Source: CAYPHJ01 sp964410485 (GTDB taxonomy: Bacteria; Desulfobacterota; Binatia; UBA9968). Taken from it: DNA of 64,000 nt. Positions 1-7,405 of the stretch are shown one piece after another. A program made the translations under genes and the position numbers. The stretch is taken from contig CAYPHJ010000002.1 in assembly GCA_964410485.1 (NCBI GenBank), forward strand, positions 1-64,000, read 5' to 3'. Within the stretch, counting starts at the first letter, position 1; each line of letters opens with the position of its first letter. Below the pieces are notes generated by a model that saw only the letters and a program-made list of their open reading frames with translations, was not told the origin of the DNA and did no database searches.

Positions 1-214
1 GTGCACGAGGATACGTCGGGAAAATGGCACAGTTCCGTAGCTAGGTCAAGCACACATTCTTGTCAAACCCCTGAGGGATTACCGCCTCACAGATTCGCCG
101 AATGTCCCATGCAAAGATTATGAATGCGTGGCGTGCGCGACAGGCTCGAGGGGGCAAAAATGTTGCGCTTATCTGTCCCAACGCTTCAATCATATATCAG
201 TATTAGTTTTTTTC
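1..214. other. Leader region with no recognisable gene
   Basis: No reading frame with protein-like composition, RNA gene or clear repeat is seen between the window edge and the promoter at 215. It may hold the end of a transcription unit that lies outside the window. Confidence 0.5.
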
Positions 215-244
215 TTGACAAATGAAAGTGGTCCTTAATATAAA
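215..244 (+). promoter_or_regulatory. Sigma70-type promoter for the PuuD-like gene
   Basis: A perfect -35 hexamer TTGACA at 215-220 is followed after 18 bp by TATAAA at 239-244, five of six matches to the -10 consensus. The expected transcript start is near 251, about 50 nt before the ATG at 303. Prediction from sequence only. Confidence 0.65.
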
Positions 245-302
245 CCGGCTAAATTCTTAAGTGGACCCCTTTGAACATATAGGGGGTGAAGGAGGGGTGA
301 TT

Positions 303-998
303 ATGGAAGAAGCACATTTTTTTCTGCGATGGATTCACTTTCTGGCGGGAATAACGTGGATCGGAATTCTCTACTACTTTAACTTCGTCCAAACACCATT
401 TTTCGCGGAGACCGAGGCTCCCGTTCGTTCAGGCGCCATTCAAAAACTGGTGCCCAGAGCTTTATGGTGGTTTCGTTGGGCAGCGATGGTCACGTTTCTA
501 GCGGGCATCTTGATGTATATAATGCGCTGGGGCCAGATGGGAACAGAGGTGTTCTTTATCTCGAATTATGGTGTGATTATTACTTTGGGTGGCTTAATCG
601 GGACGATCATGTTCTTGAACGTCTGGCTTGTGATCTGGCCCAACCAGCAAATTGTCATTGCGTCCACAAACCAGGTGGCTCAGGGAGGGCAGGCACTGCC
701 TGCCGCTGCGGGAGCCGGGCGTCGCGCCGCTCTGACCTCGCGGACGAACGTTGTCTTTTCCATACCGATGCTGCTTTTTATGGGAGCGGCCAGTCATTAT
801 CCTTTCGTTGGCCCTAGGGCCTCCCACGGCATTTTTTGGGTTATTTCGCTCATTGTCATAGCAGCGATCGAGGTAAACGCCTTAATGGGCGCTCAGGGCG
901 CAACCAAAAAGCCACTCGACTCCGTACCTGGAGCGCTGTGGTCGGGGTTCATTCTTACCGGCATTTTTGTTGTCTTATTGCTGGGACTTATGGGGTGA
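303..998 (+). CDS. Membrane protein, urate oxidase N-terminal domain (PuuD-like)
   Basis: A 231-residue integral membrane protein with about six hydrophobic segments (near residues 5-25, 50-70, 78-100, 148-165, 172-190 and 207-229). The opening WIHFLAGITWIG and the following RALWWFRWAA are typical of the Urate_ox_N family, the membrane half of PuuD urate hydroxylases. I chose the ATG at 303 because GGAGG lies just upstream; a GTG at 261 in the same frame would add 14 uncharged-to-acidic residues with no ribosome site. In PuuD the membrane domain is usually followed by a cytochrome c domain. That domain is missing here, but a separate cytochrome c gene faces it and overlaps its 3' end by 24 bp. 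Oxidation of urate is a family-based guess; stand-alone members are often uncharacterised. Confidence 0.8.
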   Translation: MEEAHFFLRWIHFLAGITWIGILYYFNFVQTPFFAETEAPVRSGAIQKLVPRALWWFRWAAMVTFLAGILMYIMRWGQMGTEVFFISNYGVIITLGGLIGTIMFLNVWLVIWPNQQIVIASTNQVAQGGQALPAAAGAGRRAALTSRTNVVFSIPMLLFMGAASHYPFVGPRASHGIFWVISLIVIAAIEVNALMGAQGATKKPLDSVPGALWSGFILTGIFVVLLLGLMG

Positions 999-1337
999 GC
1001 CGTTATTTAGATATACCGCCAGGTAAGGAATATCGTCGCGCAAAAATGGAAATGTAGGCATCACTTTAGTATCGCGTTTCGGTGTGTAGCCAGGTGGATA
1101 GTCAATTCGAAGCACCCTGGCTTCAAGTAGCTCCCGTGGTGATCCCTTAACAGCAGGGCCGATGGGACCCTCCTTTGATGGATCGCTATTGTGGCAGGCA
1201 ACGCAGTTGGCGATGTAGATCGCCCTGCCTCTCCTCCAATCTGGATCCTGGCTCTGCGGCTCTGAGTCTTTGGCGCATCCACTGGCAAACAGGATCAACC
1301 AGGCGGCAAACAAAAAACTCCTCGCTTGTGGCATCAT
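975..1337 (-). CDS. Small c-type cytochrome, probable lipoprotein
   Basis: About 120 residues. The N terminus has a hydrophobic signal segment ending in ASGC, a weak lipobox. One haem-attachment motif CVACH follows near residue 40, then a GPIGPAVKG-type segment, and MPTFPF supplies the probable methionine ligand. This is the layout of a class I monohaem cytochrome c exported to the periplasm and probably anchored by lipid. The start is uncertain: tandem ATG codons at 1337 and 1334 suit the signal peptide, while a TTG at 1397 would add 20 residues. The gene runs tail to tail into the PuuD-like gene and overlaps it by 24 bp, so it may be its electron acceptor; that link is inferred. Maturation would use the Ccm system encoded at 18-25 kb. 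Confidence 0.8.
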   Translation of the reverse strand: MMPQARSFLFAAWLILFASGCAKDSEPQSQDPDWRRGRAIYIANCVACHNSDPSKEGPIGPAVKGSPRELLEARVLRIDYPPGYTPKRDTKVMPTFPFLRDDIPYLAVYLNNGSPHKSQQ

Positions 1338-1530
1338 TGCTGTCGGCTTGTCAGCAGCGCCTTTCTTGAGTATTAAAATTCCAAACCCACTATCCAATAC
1401 GGCGTTACTCCAATTATTCGGCCGTTCCCTTCACCTTCCGCGAACCTGGTCCGCCGCACCCTGGGATCAACTGAGGTGAATGTGGGATATTCGAGAAAGT
1501 CCGGTTTCTATGCTAGATGTTTGTGCTACT

Positions 1531-1617
1531 TGGTGCGAAAGGGGGGAGTCGAACCCCCACGGGTGTTACCCCACAGGATCCTGAATCCTGCGCGTCTACC
1601 AGTTCCGCCACTTTCGC
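1531..1617 (-). tRNA. tRNA-Leu (anticodon CAG)
   Basis: On the minus strand the sequence starts GCGAAAG at 1617 and ends CTTTCGC-A-CCA at 1531, giving a perfect seven-base-pair acceptor stem and an encoded CCA. The anticodon stem-loop reads GGATT-CAG-GATCC, so the anticodon is CAG, decoding CUG leucine codons. The long variable arm (TGTGGGGTAACACCC) is the class II feature expected of tRNA-Leu, and the T-loop GGGTTCGACTC is standard. Length 87 nt. Confidence 0.97.
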
Positions 1618-1645
1618 GTCGAACCAATGGCTACTTTGTCGATTT

Positions 1646-1674
1646 TATGTAACGTGGGGTTGTTGAGTTGTCAA
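1646..1674 (-). promoter_or_regulatory. Promoter for tRNA-Leu
   Basis: Reading on the minus strand, a perfect TTGACA (1674-1669) is followed after 17 bp by TACATA (1651-1646), a weak -10. The spacing places the start near 1639, about 20 nt before the mature tRNA. Confidence 0.5.
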
Positions 1675-1700
1675 GGTAACCAACCGGCAACGGAGTTTCT

Positions 1701-2168
1701 ATGAGCAAGATTCTTGTTATTGAGCCATATCGAATGCTGCAACATGCCGTCTCTACCACGCTATTTCCGGACCACGAGGTTCAGACGCTGGAATCGGTTC
1801 CTGATGAAATCGTCGGGCTCAATCCTGACCTCGTTATTGTCGATGCTATGTCCTTGCGTACGAGAAATCTGCTCGGCTCCGAGCCGCCCCGATGGCTGCA
1901 GGATGGAATTGTCCCGATTGTTTGGGTGGATGATGGAGAGCCCCCGGATGGGTCGAAAACTAAAAAACTGATTGTGGTCCAGATCCCGCTCACCAGAGAC
2001 AGGCTACTGGCTGCTGTCGCCGAGTGTTTGAAGCTCCTTTCCGAGCAGAACTCTAACGGCCAGGCAAACATGGCACACGCCGCGCCTGAGCAGCAATTGA
2101 TTGAGCTGGTGGACGTCATCGAGGAGGAGTCCGCAATCAACAGATCAGATTCCGAGAAAGAAAAATAA
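1701..2168 (+). CDS. Degenerate response-regulator receiver-like protein
   Basis: A 155-residue protein whose first 120 residues resemble a CheY-type receiver: MSKILVIEPYRM for the first strand, LVIVDAMS for the phosphoacceptor strand (Asp near residue 49), and IVWVDD for strand four. The conserved lysine of strand five is not present; the equivalent place reads VVQIPLT. Only one acidic residue ends strand one. It may therefore be a pseudo-receiver that does not signal by phosphorylation. The C-terminal 35 residues are acidic and probably disordered. It ends 5 bp before valS, so the two are probably co-transcribed. No histidine kinase is nearby and the function is unknown. Confidence 0.65.
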   Translation: MSKILVIEPYRMLQHAVSTTLFPDHEVQTLESVPDEIVGLNPDLVIVDAMSLRTRNLLGSEPPRWLQDGIVPIVWVDDGEPPDGSKTKKLIVVQIPLTRDRLLAAVAECLKLLSEQNSNGQANMAHAAPEQQLIELVDVIEEESAINRSDSEKEK

Positions 2169-2173
2169 ATCCT

Positions 2174-4918
2174 ATGGAACTCGCCAAAGCTTACTCCCAC
2201 AAGGACATTGAAGCCAGATGGTATCGTTACTGGCTTGACTTAGGCGCCTTCGAGCCGGCAGAGGAGGGTCCCGTTTTTTCTATGGTGATACCGCCGCCGA
2301 ACGTGACCGGCTCGCTTCATATGGGACATGCGCTCAACAATACGCTCCAGGATATCCTCTGCCGCTACAAGAGAATGGACGGATACCGTGTTCTTTGGGT
2401 TCCGGGCACAGATCATGCGGGTATCGCAACGCAAAACGTGGTCGAACGGCGTTTGGCTGATCGCGGCTTGAGTCGAACACAACTTGGCCGATCGAAGTTC
2501 ATCGAGACCGTATGGCTTTGGAAGCAGGAAGCCGGCAATGCCATTCTCCACCAGCTCAAAGCGCTTGGGGTTTCATGCGATTGGAAACATGAACGCTTCA
2601 CTATGGACGACGGATTGTCACGCGCGGTGCGTGAAGCTTTTGTACGCCTGTGGGAGGACCGCTTACTGTACCGCGCCAAACGACTCATCAACTGGTGCCC
2701 GCGCTGCAAAACGGCGCTGGCGGATATCGAAGTCGTTCATGAGGATTCGGACGGCAGCCTTTGGTACATCCGCTACCCGTTGGCCGACGATCCCTCTCGG
2801 GCTCTCGTTGTCGCTACGACGCGTCCTGAAACCATGCTGGGGGATACGGCTGTGGCTGTAAATCCCCAAGATGCGCGTTATCAACAACTTGCCGGTCGAA
2901 AGATCTGCCTGCCAATCACAGGACGGGTGGTGCCGCTGATTTTCGACACTTACGTCGACAAGGAGTTCGGTACCGGGGCGTTAAAGATCACCCCGGGTCA
3001 TGACTTTAACGACTTCGAAATCGGCGAGCGATCCGGGCTTGAGACAATCAGCATCTTCGACGCGGATGCAAAGATCGATCGTGCCGCGTTCACCAGCCGG
3101 GGCGAAAGCGGTGAATGGGTCGAGCGATACCATGGCAAGGATCGCTCTGAAGCGAGGAAACTGGTACTTGCTGAATTGAAAAGGGACGGTTTTATTGAAA
3201 AACAGGAACCCTATCGACATGCGCTGGGACATTGTTATCGCTGCCATACCATAATCGAACCGTACCTGACGCCACAATGGTTCGTCTCGGTCAACGCCTT
3301 GGCCGATCCTGCGATCAAGGCAGTCAAACGAGGCGACATTCGCATGATCCCGGAAGGGTGGAGCAACTCCTACTTCGCATGGATGGAAAATATCAAGGAT
3401 TGGTGCATCTCGCGGCAGATCTGGTGGGGCCATCAAATTCCGGCGTGGTACTGCAAGAACTGTAACGCGGGAAACCTCATCGAAACAAAAAGGGGAGAGT
3501 TCATTGTATCGAGTGAGGCACAACCCATCGTTGCGCGGGAAACCCCGTTGCGTTGCCCTCAATGTGGTGGTGAGAAGTTAGTGCAGGACCCGGATGTGTT
3601 GGACACGTGGTTCTCATCGGCCCTGTGGCCATTCTCCACCCTGGGCTGGCCCGGCAAAACCGACGATCTGCGGGTTTTCTACCCCACGTCAACTCTGATC
3701 ACAGGCTTCGACATCCTTTTTTTCTGGGTGGCGCGCATGATCATGATGGGTCTCAAATGCATGGATGACGTGCCGTTTCGCGACGTTTACATCCATGCGT
3801 TGGTACGTGATGAACAAGGCCAGAAGATGTCAAAATCGAAGGGGAATGTTATCGATCCGCTGGAGGTGATGCAGCAATATGGGACCGATGCATTTCGCTT
3901 CACATTGGCAGCCCTGGCGGCGATGGGGCGCGATATCAAGCTTTCGCAAGACCGGGTTTCCGGCTATCAGAACTTTGTCAACAAGCTTTGGAACGCCGCC
4001 CGATTCGTGCTCCTGAATCTGAACGACGAGGCGCGATTGGATCACCTCGATCTTCTCAATGATAGCAACCTGAACCTGCCCGATCGCTGGATCCGCTCAC
4101 GGCTCGCCGCCACGATCGTGGAGGCCAGAAAGACCCTCGAGGCGTACCGGTTTAATGATTTTGCCAACGTTCTTTACCAGTTTACGTGGCATGAGTTCTG
4201 TGACTGGTACATCGAAATGAGCAAACTATCTTTGAACGGGACGGTGCCAGGCGAGCCAAAAAAAACTCAGGAACGGCTGGTTCAGATACTGGAACAGATA
4301 CTTCTTTTATTGCACCCGGCGATGCCGTTTGTCACGGAAGAGATTTGGCACGCGTTGAGACCGAACCGCAGCACGATCATGCTGCGAGCTTACCCGAGCC
4401 CGGGGGACGGCTGGCGCGATTTCGATGCCGAGCGGGAGATGGATTTTTTGGTCGGGACGATTCGCGCTGTGAGAAATCTTCGGACAGAAATGAACTGCCC
4501 TCCCGGTAAGGAAGTCACGATTGTAGTCTATGGCTCAAAAACCGATATCGAGACGCTGCGCGCCCACGAGCCTTATTTGCGAGCTTTGGCGCGAATTGGC
4601 GAACTGCAATACCTGACCACTGGTGAGCGGCCCAAGGAGGCGGCAACCGCGATTGTCGGGTCCACTGAATTGTACCTTCCGCTCGGAGACTTGCTCGATC
4701 TCCAGGAGGAGCGCGCGCGGCTCAGTAAGGAAATTCGCAAGGTCGAGGAGGATCTGTCGCGCATTCAAAAAAAATTGTCAAATGTGGATTTCTTGAACAA
4801 AGCAAAGGAAGCGGTCGTGCACAAGGAACGCGAGAAAGCGACTCGCCACGAAGAAAAGATTCGCGCCCTAACCCGTAGTCTGGAAAAGATCCAAGAGATT
4901 CAGACAGGAAGGAGTTGA
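2174..4918 (+). CDS. valS: Valine--tRNA ligase
   Basis: 914 residues, normal for bacterial ValRS. The class I signature HMGH is at residues 49-52, after PPPNVTG. KMSKSKGN is near residue 552. The editing domain (TTRPETMLGDTAVAV) and a zinc-binding-like pair (CPRC, CPQC) are present. The last 70 residues form the arginine- and lysine-rich coiled coil typical of ValRS (LSKEIRKVEEDLSRIQKKL). It charges tRNA-Val with valine in the cytoplasm and edits mischarged threonine. It starts 5 bp after the receiver-like gene and ends 4 bp before nadC, indicating one operon. Confidence 0.98.
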   Translation: MELAKAYSHKDIEARWYRYWLDLGAFEPAEEGPVFSMVIPPPNVTGSLHMGHALNNTLQDILCRYKRMDGYRVLWVPGTDHAGIATQNVVERRLADRGLSRTQLGRSKFIETVWLWKQEAGNAILHQLKALGVSCDWKHERFTMDDGLSRAVREAFVRLWEDRLLYRAKRLINWCPRCKTALADIEVVHEDSDGSLWYIRYPLADDPSRALVVATTRPETMLGDTAVAVNPQDARYQQLAGRKICLPITGRVVPLIFDTYVDKEFGTGALKITPGHDFNDFEIGERSGLETISIFDADAKIDRAAFTSRGESGEWVERYHGKDRSEARKLVLAELKRDGFIEKQEPYRHALGHCYRCHTIIEPYLTPQWFVSVNALADPAIKAVKRGDIRMIPEGWSNSYFAWMENIKDWCISRQIWWGHQIPAWYCKNCNAGNLIETKRGEFIVSSEAQPIVARETPLRCPQCGGEKLVQDPDVLDTWFSSALWPFSTLGWPGKTDDLRVFYPTSTLITGFDILFFWVARMIMMGLKCMDDVPFRDVYIHALVRDEQGQKMSKSKGNVIDPLEVMQQYGTDAFRFTLAALAAMGRDIKLSQDRVSGYQNFVNKLWNAARFVLLNLNDEARLDHLDLLNDSNLNLPDRWIRSRLAATIVEARKTLEAYRFNDFANVLYQFTWHEFCDWYIEMSKLSLNGTVPGEPKKTQERLVQILEQILLLLHPAMPFVTEEIWHALRPNRSTIMLRAYPSPGDGWRDFDAEREMDFLVGTIRAVRNLRTEMNCPPGKEVTIVVYGSKTDIETLRAHEPYLRALARIGELQYLTTGERPKEAATAIVGSTELYLPLGDLLDLQEERARLSKEIRKVEEDLSRIQKKLSNVDFLNKAKEAVVHKEREKATRHEEKIRALTRSLEKIQEIQTGRS

Positions 4919-4922
4919 AGCC

Positions 4923-5771
4923 ATGGACATTCTCGTCAGTCCACAGATCGAAAGGCTAATTCGTGATTCATTGGATGAGGACATAGGCGCCGGCGATTTG
5001 GCCACTATGGCAACTATTCCCGCCGAGGCTCAAGGTACGGGACTGTTTCGCGCCAAAAAGGATGGCGTCGTAGCCGGGCTGGTACTTTTGGATCGCATCT
5101 TTTACTTTATCGACCCTAAAGTCGTTGTGCGCGTTCTTGTTAAAGACGGCAGTCAAGTGCAGCAAGGCACAGTGGTGGCCGAAGCCCAAGGCCCGGTTCG
5201 GGCGCTGCTCCTCGCTGAACGGACGGCGTTGAATTTCCTTCAACGCTTATCAGGAACGGCCACACTGACGCGGAAATACGTGGAAGCGGTGAAGGATTTT
5301 CCGTGCAAGGTTTTGGACACGAGGAAAACAACGCCCGGACTGCGAACTTTGGAAAAATACGCCGTGCGAATGGGAGGTGGGACCAATCACCGAATTGGCC
5401 TATATGACGCGGCTCTGGTCAAAGACAACCATATCGAGGCGACAGGTTCGATCCGAGAGGCCGTTCAGCTGGTCAGGCGTCACGCCCCGTTCATGGCCAA
5501 AGTCGAGGTCGAAGCGGGTAATTTGAAGCAAGTGCAAGAAGCCATTGAAGCCGGCACGGATGTCATCATGTTGGACAATATGACGATTTCCCAAATGGCG
5601 GAAGCCGTACGGGTCGTGGACAAGCGTGCTTGGGTGGAAGCGTCGGGGGGAATCACCCTGGAGTCGATTCGGCAGGTGGCCGGCACCGGCGTTGACTTTA
5701 TCTCTTCGGGAGCGCTAACGCACTCGGCTCCGGTCGTTGACTTCAACATGAAGATCACGATGAACAATTAA
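4923..5771 (+). CDS. nadC: Nicotinate-nucleotide pyrophosphorylase (carboxylating)
   Basis: 282 residues, the usual length of quinolinate phosphoribosyltransferase. Family segments are GAGDLAT near residue 21, NFLQRLSGTAT, the substrate-binding DTRKTTPGLR near residue 136, MGGGTNHRIGLYD with KDNHI, and EASGGIT near the end. It converts quinolinate and PRPP to nicotinate mononucleotide, CO2 and pyrophosphate in de novo NAD synthesis. nadA and nadB are not in the window. A ribosome site (GAAGGAGTTGAAGCC) spans the end of valS, so translation is probably linked to it. Confidence 0.97.
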   Translation: MDILVSPQIERLIRDSLDEDIGAGDLATMATIPAEAQGTGLFRAKKDGVVAGLVLLDRIFYFIDPKVVVRVLVKDGSQVQQGTVVAEAQGPVRALLLAERTALNFLQRLSGTATLTRKYVEAVKDFPCKVLDTRKTTPGLRTLEKYAVRMGGGTNHRIGLYDAALVKDNHIEATGSIREAVQLVRRHAPFMAKVEVEAGNLKQVQEAIEAGTDVIMLDNMTISQMAEAVRVVDKRAWVEASGGITLESIRQVAGTGVDFISSGALTHSAPVVDFNMKITMNN

Positions 5772-5787
5772 AATCCTCCTTCCAGGC

Positions 5788-6588
5788 GTGAAAGCTCTGC
5801 CCCTCCAACTCGCTCGAGTCGAGAACGATCTCACAACTCAACGTCTGGGCAAGAAATTCCATTATTTTTTTGAGCTCGATTCGACGAATCAGTACGCTCG
5901 CATGCTCGCCGATCAGGGTGCCGCAGAGGGAGAAGTCGTTATTGCCGAGCAGCAGACCCGGGGACGGGGCCGGCTCGGCAGAACATGGATTTCGCCACCC
6001 TATGTGAATCTTTATTTCTCGGTTGTGCTTCGTCCCACGCTCCGTCCGGAGCATGCGCCGCAGGTTACGTTGACCGCCGCTGTGGCGCTTGCGGACGCGG
6101 TGGATGCGTTTAGTCCCACAAGAGCGGCGATCAAGTGGCCCAATGATATTCTCGTCGACGGTCGAAAACTGGCTGGGATTCTCATGGAGGCCTGTTGCAG
6201 TCAAGACCGGGTGGAGTATCTGATTCTGGGGATCGGCATCAACTTGAACTTTTCACTTGAATCCATGCCGCGTGAAATACGCGAGGGCGCTACATCGCTA
6301 CTGGCGCTCCGGCACGAAAAAGTCAATCGTGAAGCATTCTTACGTCGATTGATTCAGGACCTCGACCGGTGTTATGGAGTTCTCGAGGGGCGCGGTTTCG
6401 GGGCGATTGGAGCGCGCTGGCAAGATCGCTTCTATCTCAAGGATCGGCGGGTGCGCGTAGTCGGCTTCGATCAGGTGTCTTTCGGGACGGCCATTGGGAT
6501 TGATTCGGACGGGGCATTGATCCTAAGAAAAGAGGATGGCAAGCTCGAACGCATCATTGCCGGTGATGTCATGCCGGTGTTGGAATAA
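5788..6588 (+). CDS. birA: Biotin--[acetyl-CoA-carboxylase] ligase, no DNA-binding domain
   Basis: 266 residues beginning with GTG at 5788. The biotinyl-AMP loop is GRGRLGRTW, followed by NLYFSVVLRP, KWPNDIL and GILME, and a small SH3-like C-terminal domain (GTAIGIDSDGALIL). The first 20 residues do not form the helix-turn-helix domain of E. coli BirA. This is therefore a monofunctional group I ligase that attaches biotin to carboxylase carrier lysines and is not expected to repress biotin genes. The neighbour coaX follows after 3 bp; birA-coaX pairs are common in bacteria. Confidence 0.95.
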   Translation: MKALPLQLARVENDLTTQRLGKKFHYFFELDSTNQYARMLADQGAAEGEVVIAEQQTRGRGRLGRTWISPPYVNLYFSVVLRPTLRPEHAPQVTLTAAVALADAVDAFSPTRAAIKWPNDILVDGRKLAGILMEACCSQDRVEYLILGIGINLNFSLESMPREIREGATSLLALRHEKVNREAFLRRLIQDLDRCYGVLEGRGFGAIGARWQDRFYLKDRRVRVVGFDQVSFGTAIGIDSDGALILRKEDGKLERIIAGDVMPVLE

Positions 6589-6591
6589 AAC

Positions 6592-7380
6592 ATGCTTCTC
6601 GCGATTGATATCGGCAACACCAATATCGTGCTGGGCCTATACCAGCGACAAACGCTCATCACGCATTGGCGGTTGCTGACTCAGGCGGAGCAAACCGCAG
6701 ATGCTTACGGTGTGATCATTTCTCACCTGGTGGCTGCCGCGGGTTTCCGTTGCGATCACATTCGCGCGATCGTGGCTTCCTGTGTGGTTCCACCCATGGT
6801 AAGCGTTACTCAGGAGCTTGGCGAGAAATTCTTCAAGATCAAGCCTCTGATGGTCGGCCCCGGGGTTAAAACAGGCATGCCGATTCTTTATGACAGCCCC
6901 AAGGACGTTGGCGCGGACCGCATTGTCAACGGGATCGCCGCCTACGAGAAGTTCCGGGACGTCAGCATTGTAGTTGATTTCGGGACGGCCACCACCGTCG
7001 ATCTTATCTCCAGAAAAGGGGAATACGTCGGTGGCGCCATTGCTCCGGGACTCCTAATTTCACTGGAAGCATTATTTCAGCGTGCGTCAAAGTTACCACG
7101 GATCGAAATCGTCAAACCCAAGGAAGTGGTGGGGCGGAATACTGTTCAGTCGATTCAATCGGGCGTGTTCTATGGCTATGTCGGGCTGGTGGACGGGATC
7201 GTCCGGAGAATTCAACAGGAGCACGACGTCCAGGCTAAAGTGGTCGCTACCGGCGGGCTGGCGCCCCTGATCGCACCGGAGTGTGCGACGATAAGCGAAG
7301 TAGATGAATTCCTGACACTGGAGGGACTCAGAATCGTCCACGAAAGAAACTTGGTTCAAGAACTCAAGGCGGCGCGCTGA
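6592..7380 (+). CDS. coaX: Type III pantothenate kinase
   Basis: 262 residues. The N-terminal phosphate loop is MLLAIDIGNTN, with GPGVKTGMPI, GADRIVNGIAA and DFGTATTVD in the middle and VVATGGLAP near the end, all CoaX signatures of the ASKHA kinase fold. It phosphorylates pantothenate in the first step of CoA synthesis. CoaX enzymes typically need a monovalent cation and resist CoA feedback; that is family knowledge. It sits 3 bp after the biotin ligase gene, so two cofactor genes are coupled. Confidence 0.97.
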   Translation: MLLAIDIGNTNIVLGLYQRQTLITHWRLLTQAEQTADAYGVIISHLVAAAGFRCDHIRAIVASCVVPPMVSVTQELGEKFFKIKPLMVGPGVKTGMPILYDSPKDVGADRIVNGIAAYEKFRDVSIVVDFGTATTVDLISRKGEYVGGAIAPGLLISLEALFQRASKLPRIEIVKPKEVVGRNTVQSIQSGVFYGYVGLVDGIVRRIQQEHDVQAKVVATGGLAPLIAPECATISEVDEFLTLEGLRIVHERNLVQELKAAR

Positions 7381-7405
7381 TTACGAAAGGAGGAAGGCCA
7401 CGATT

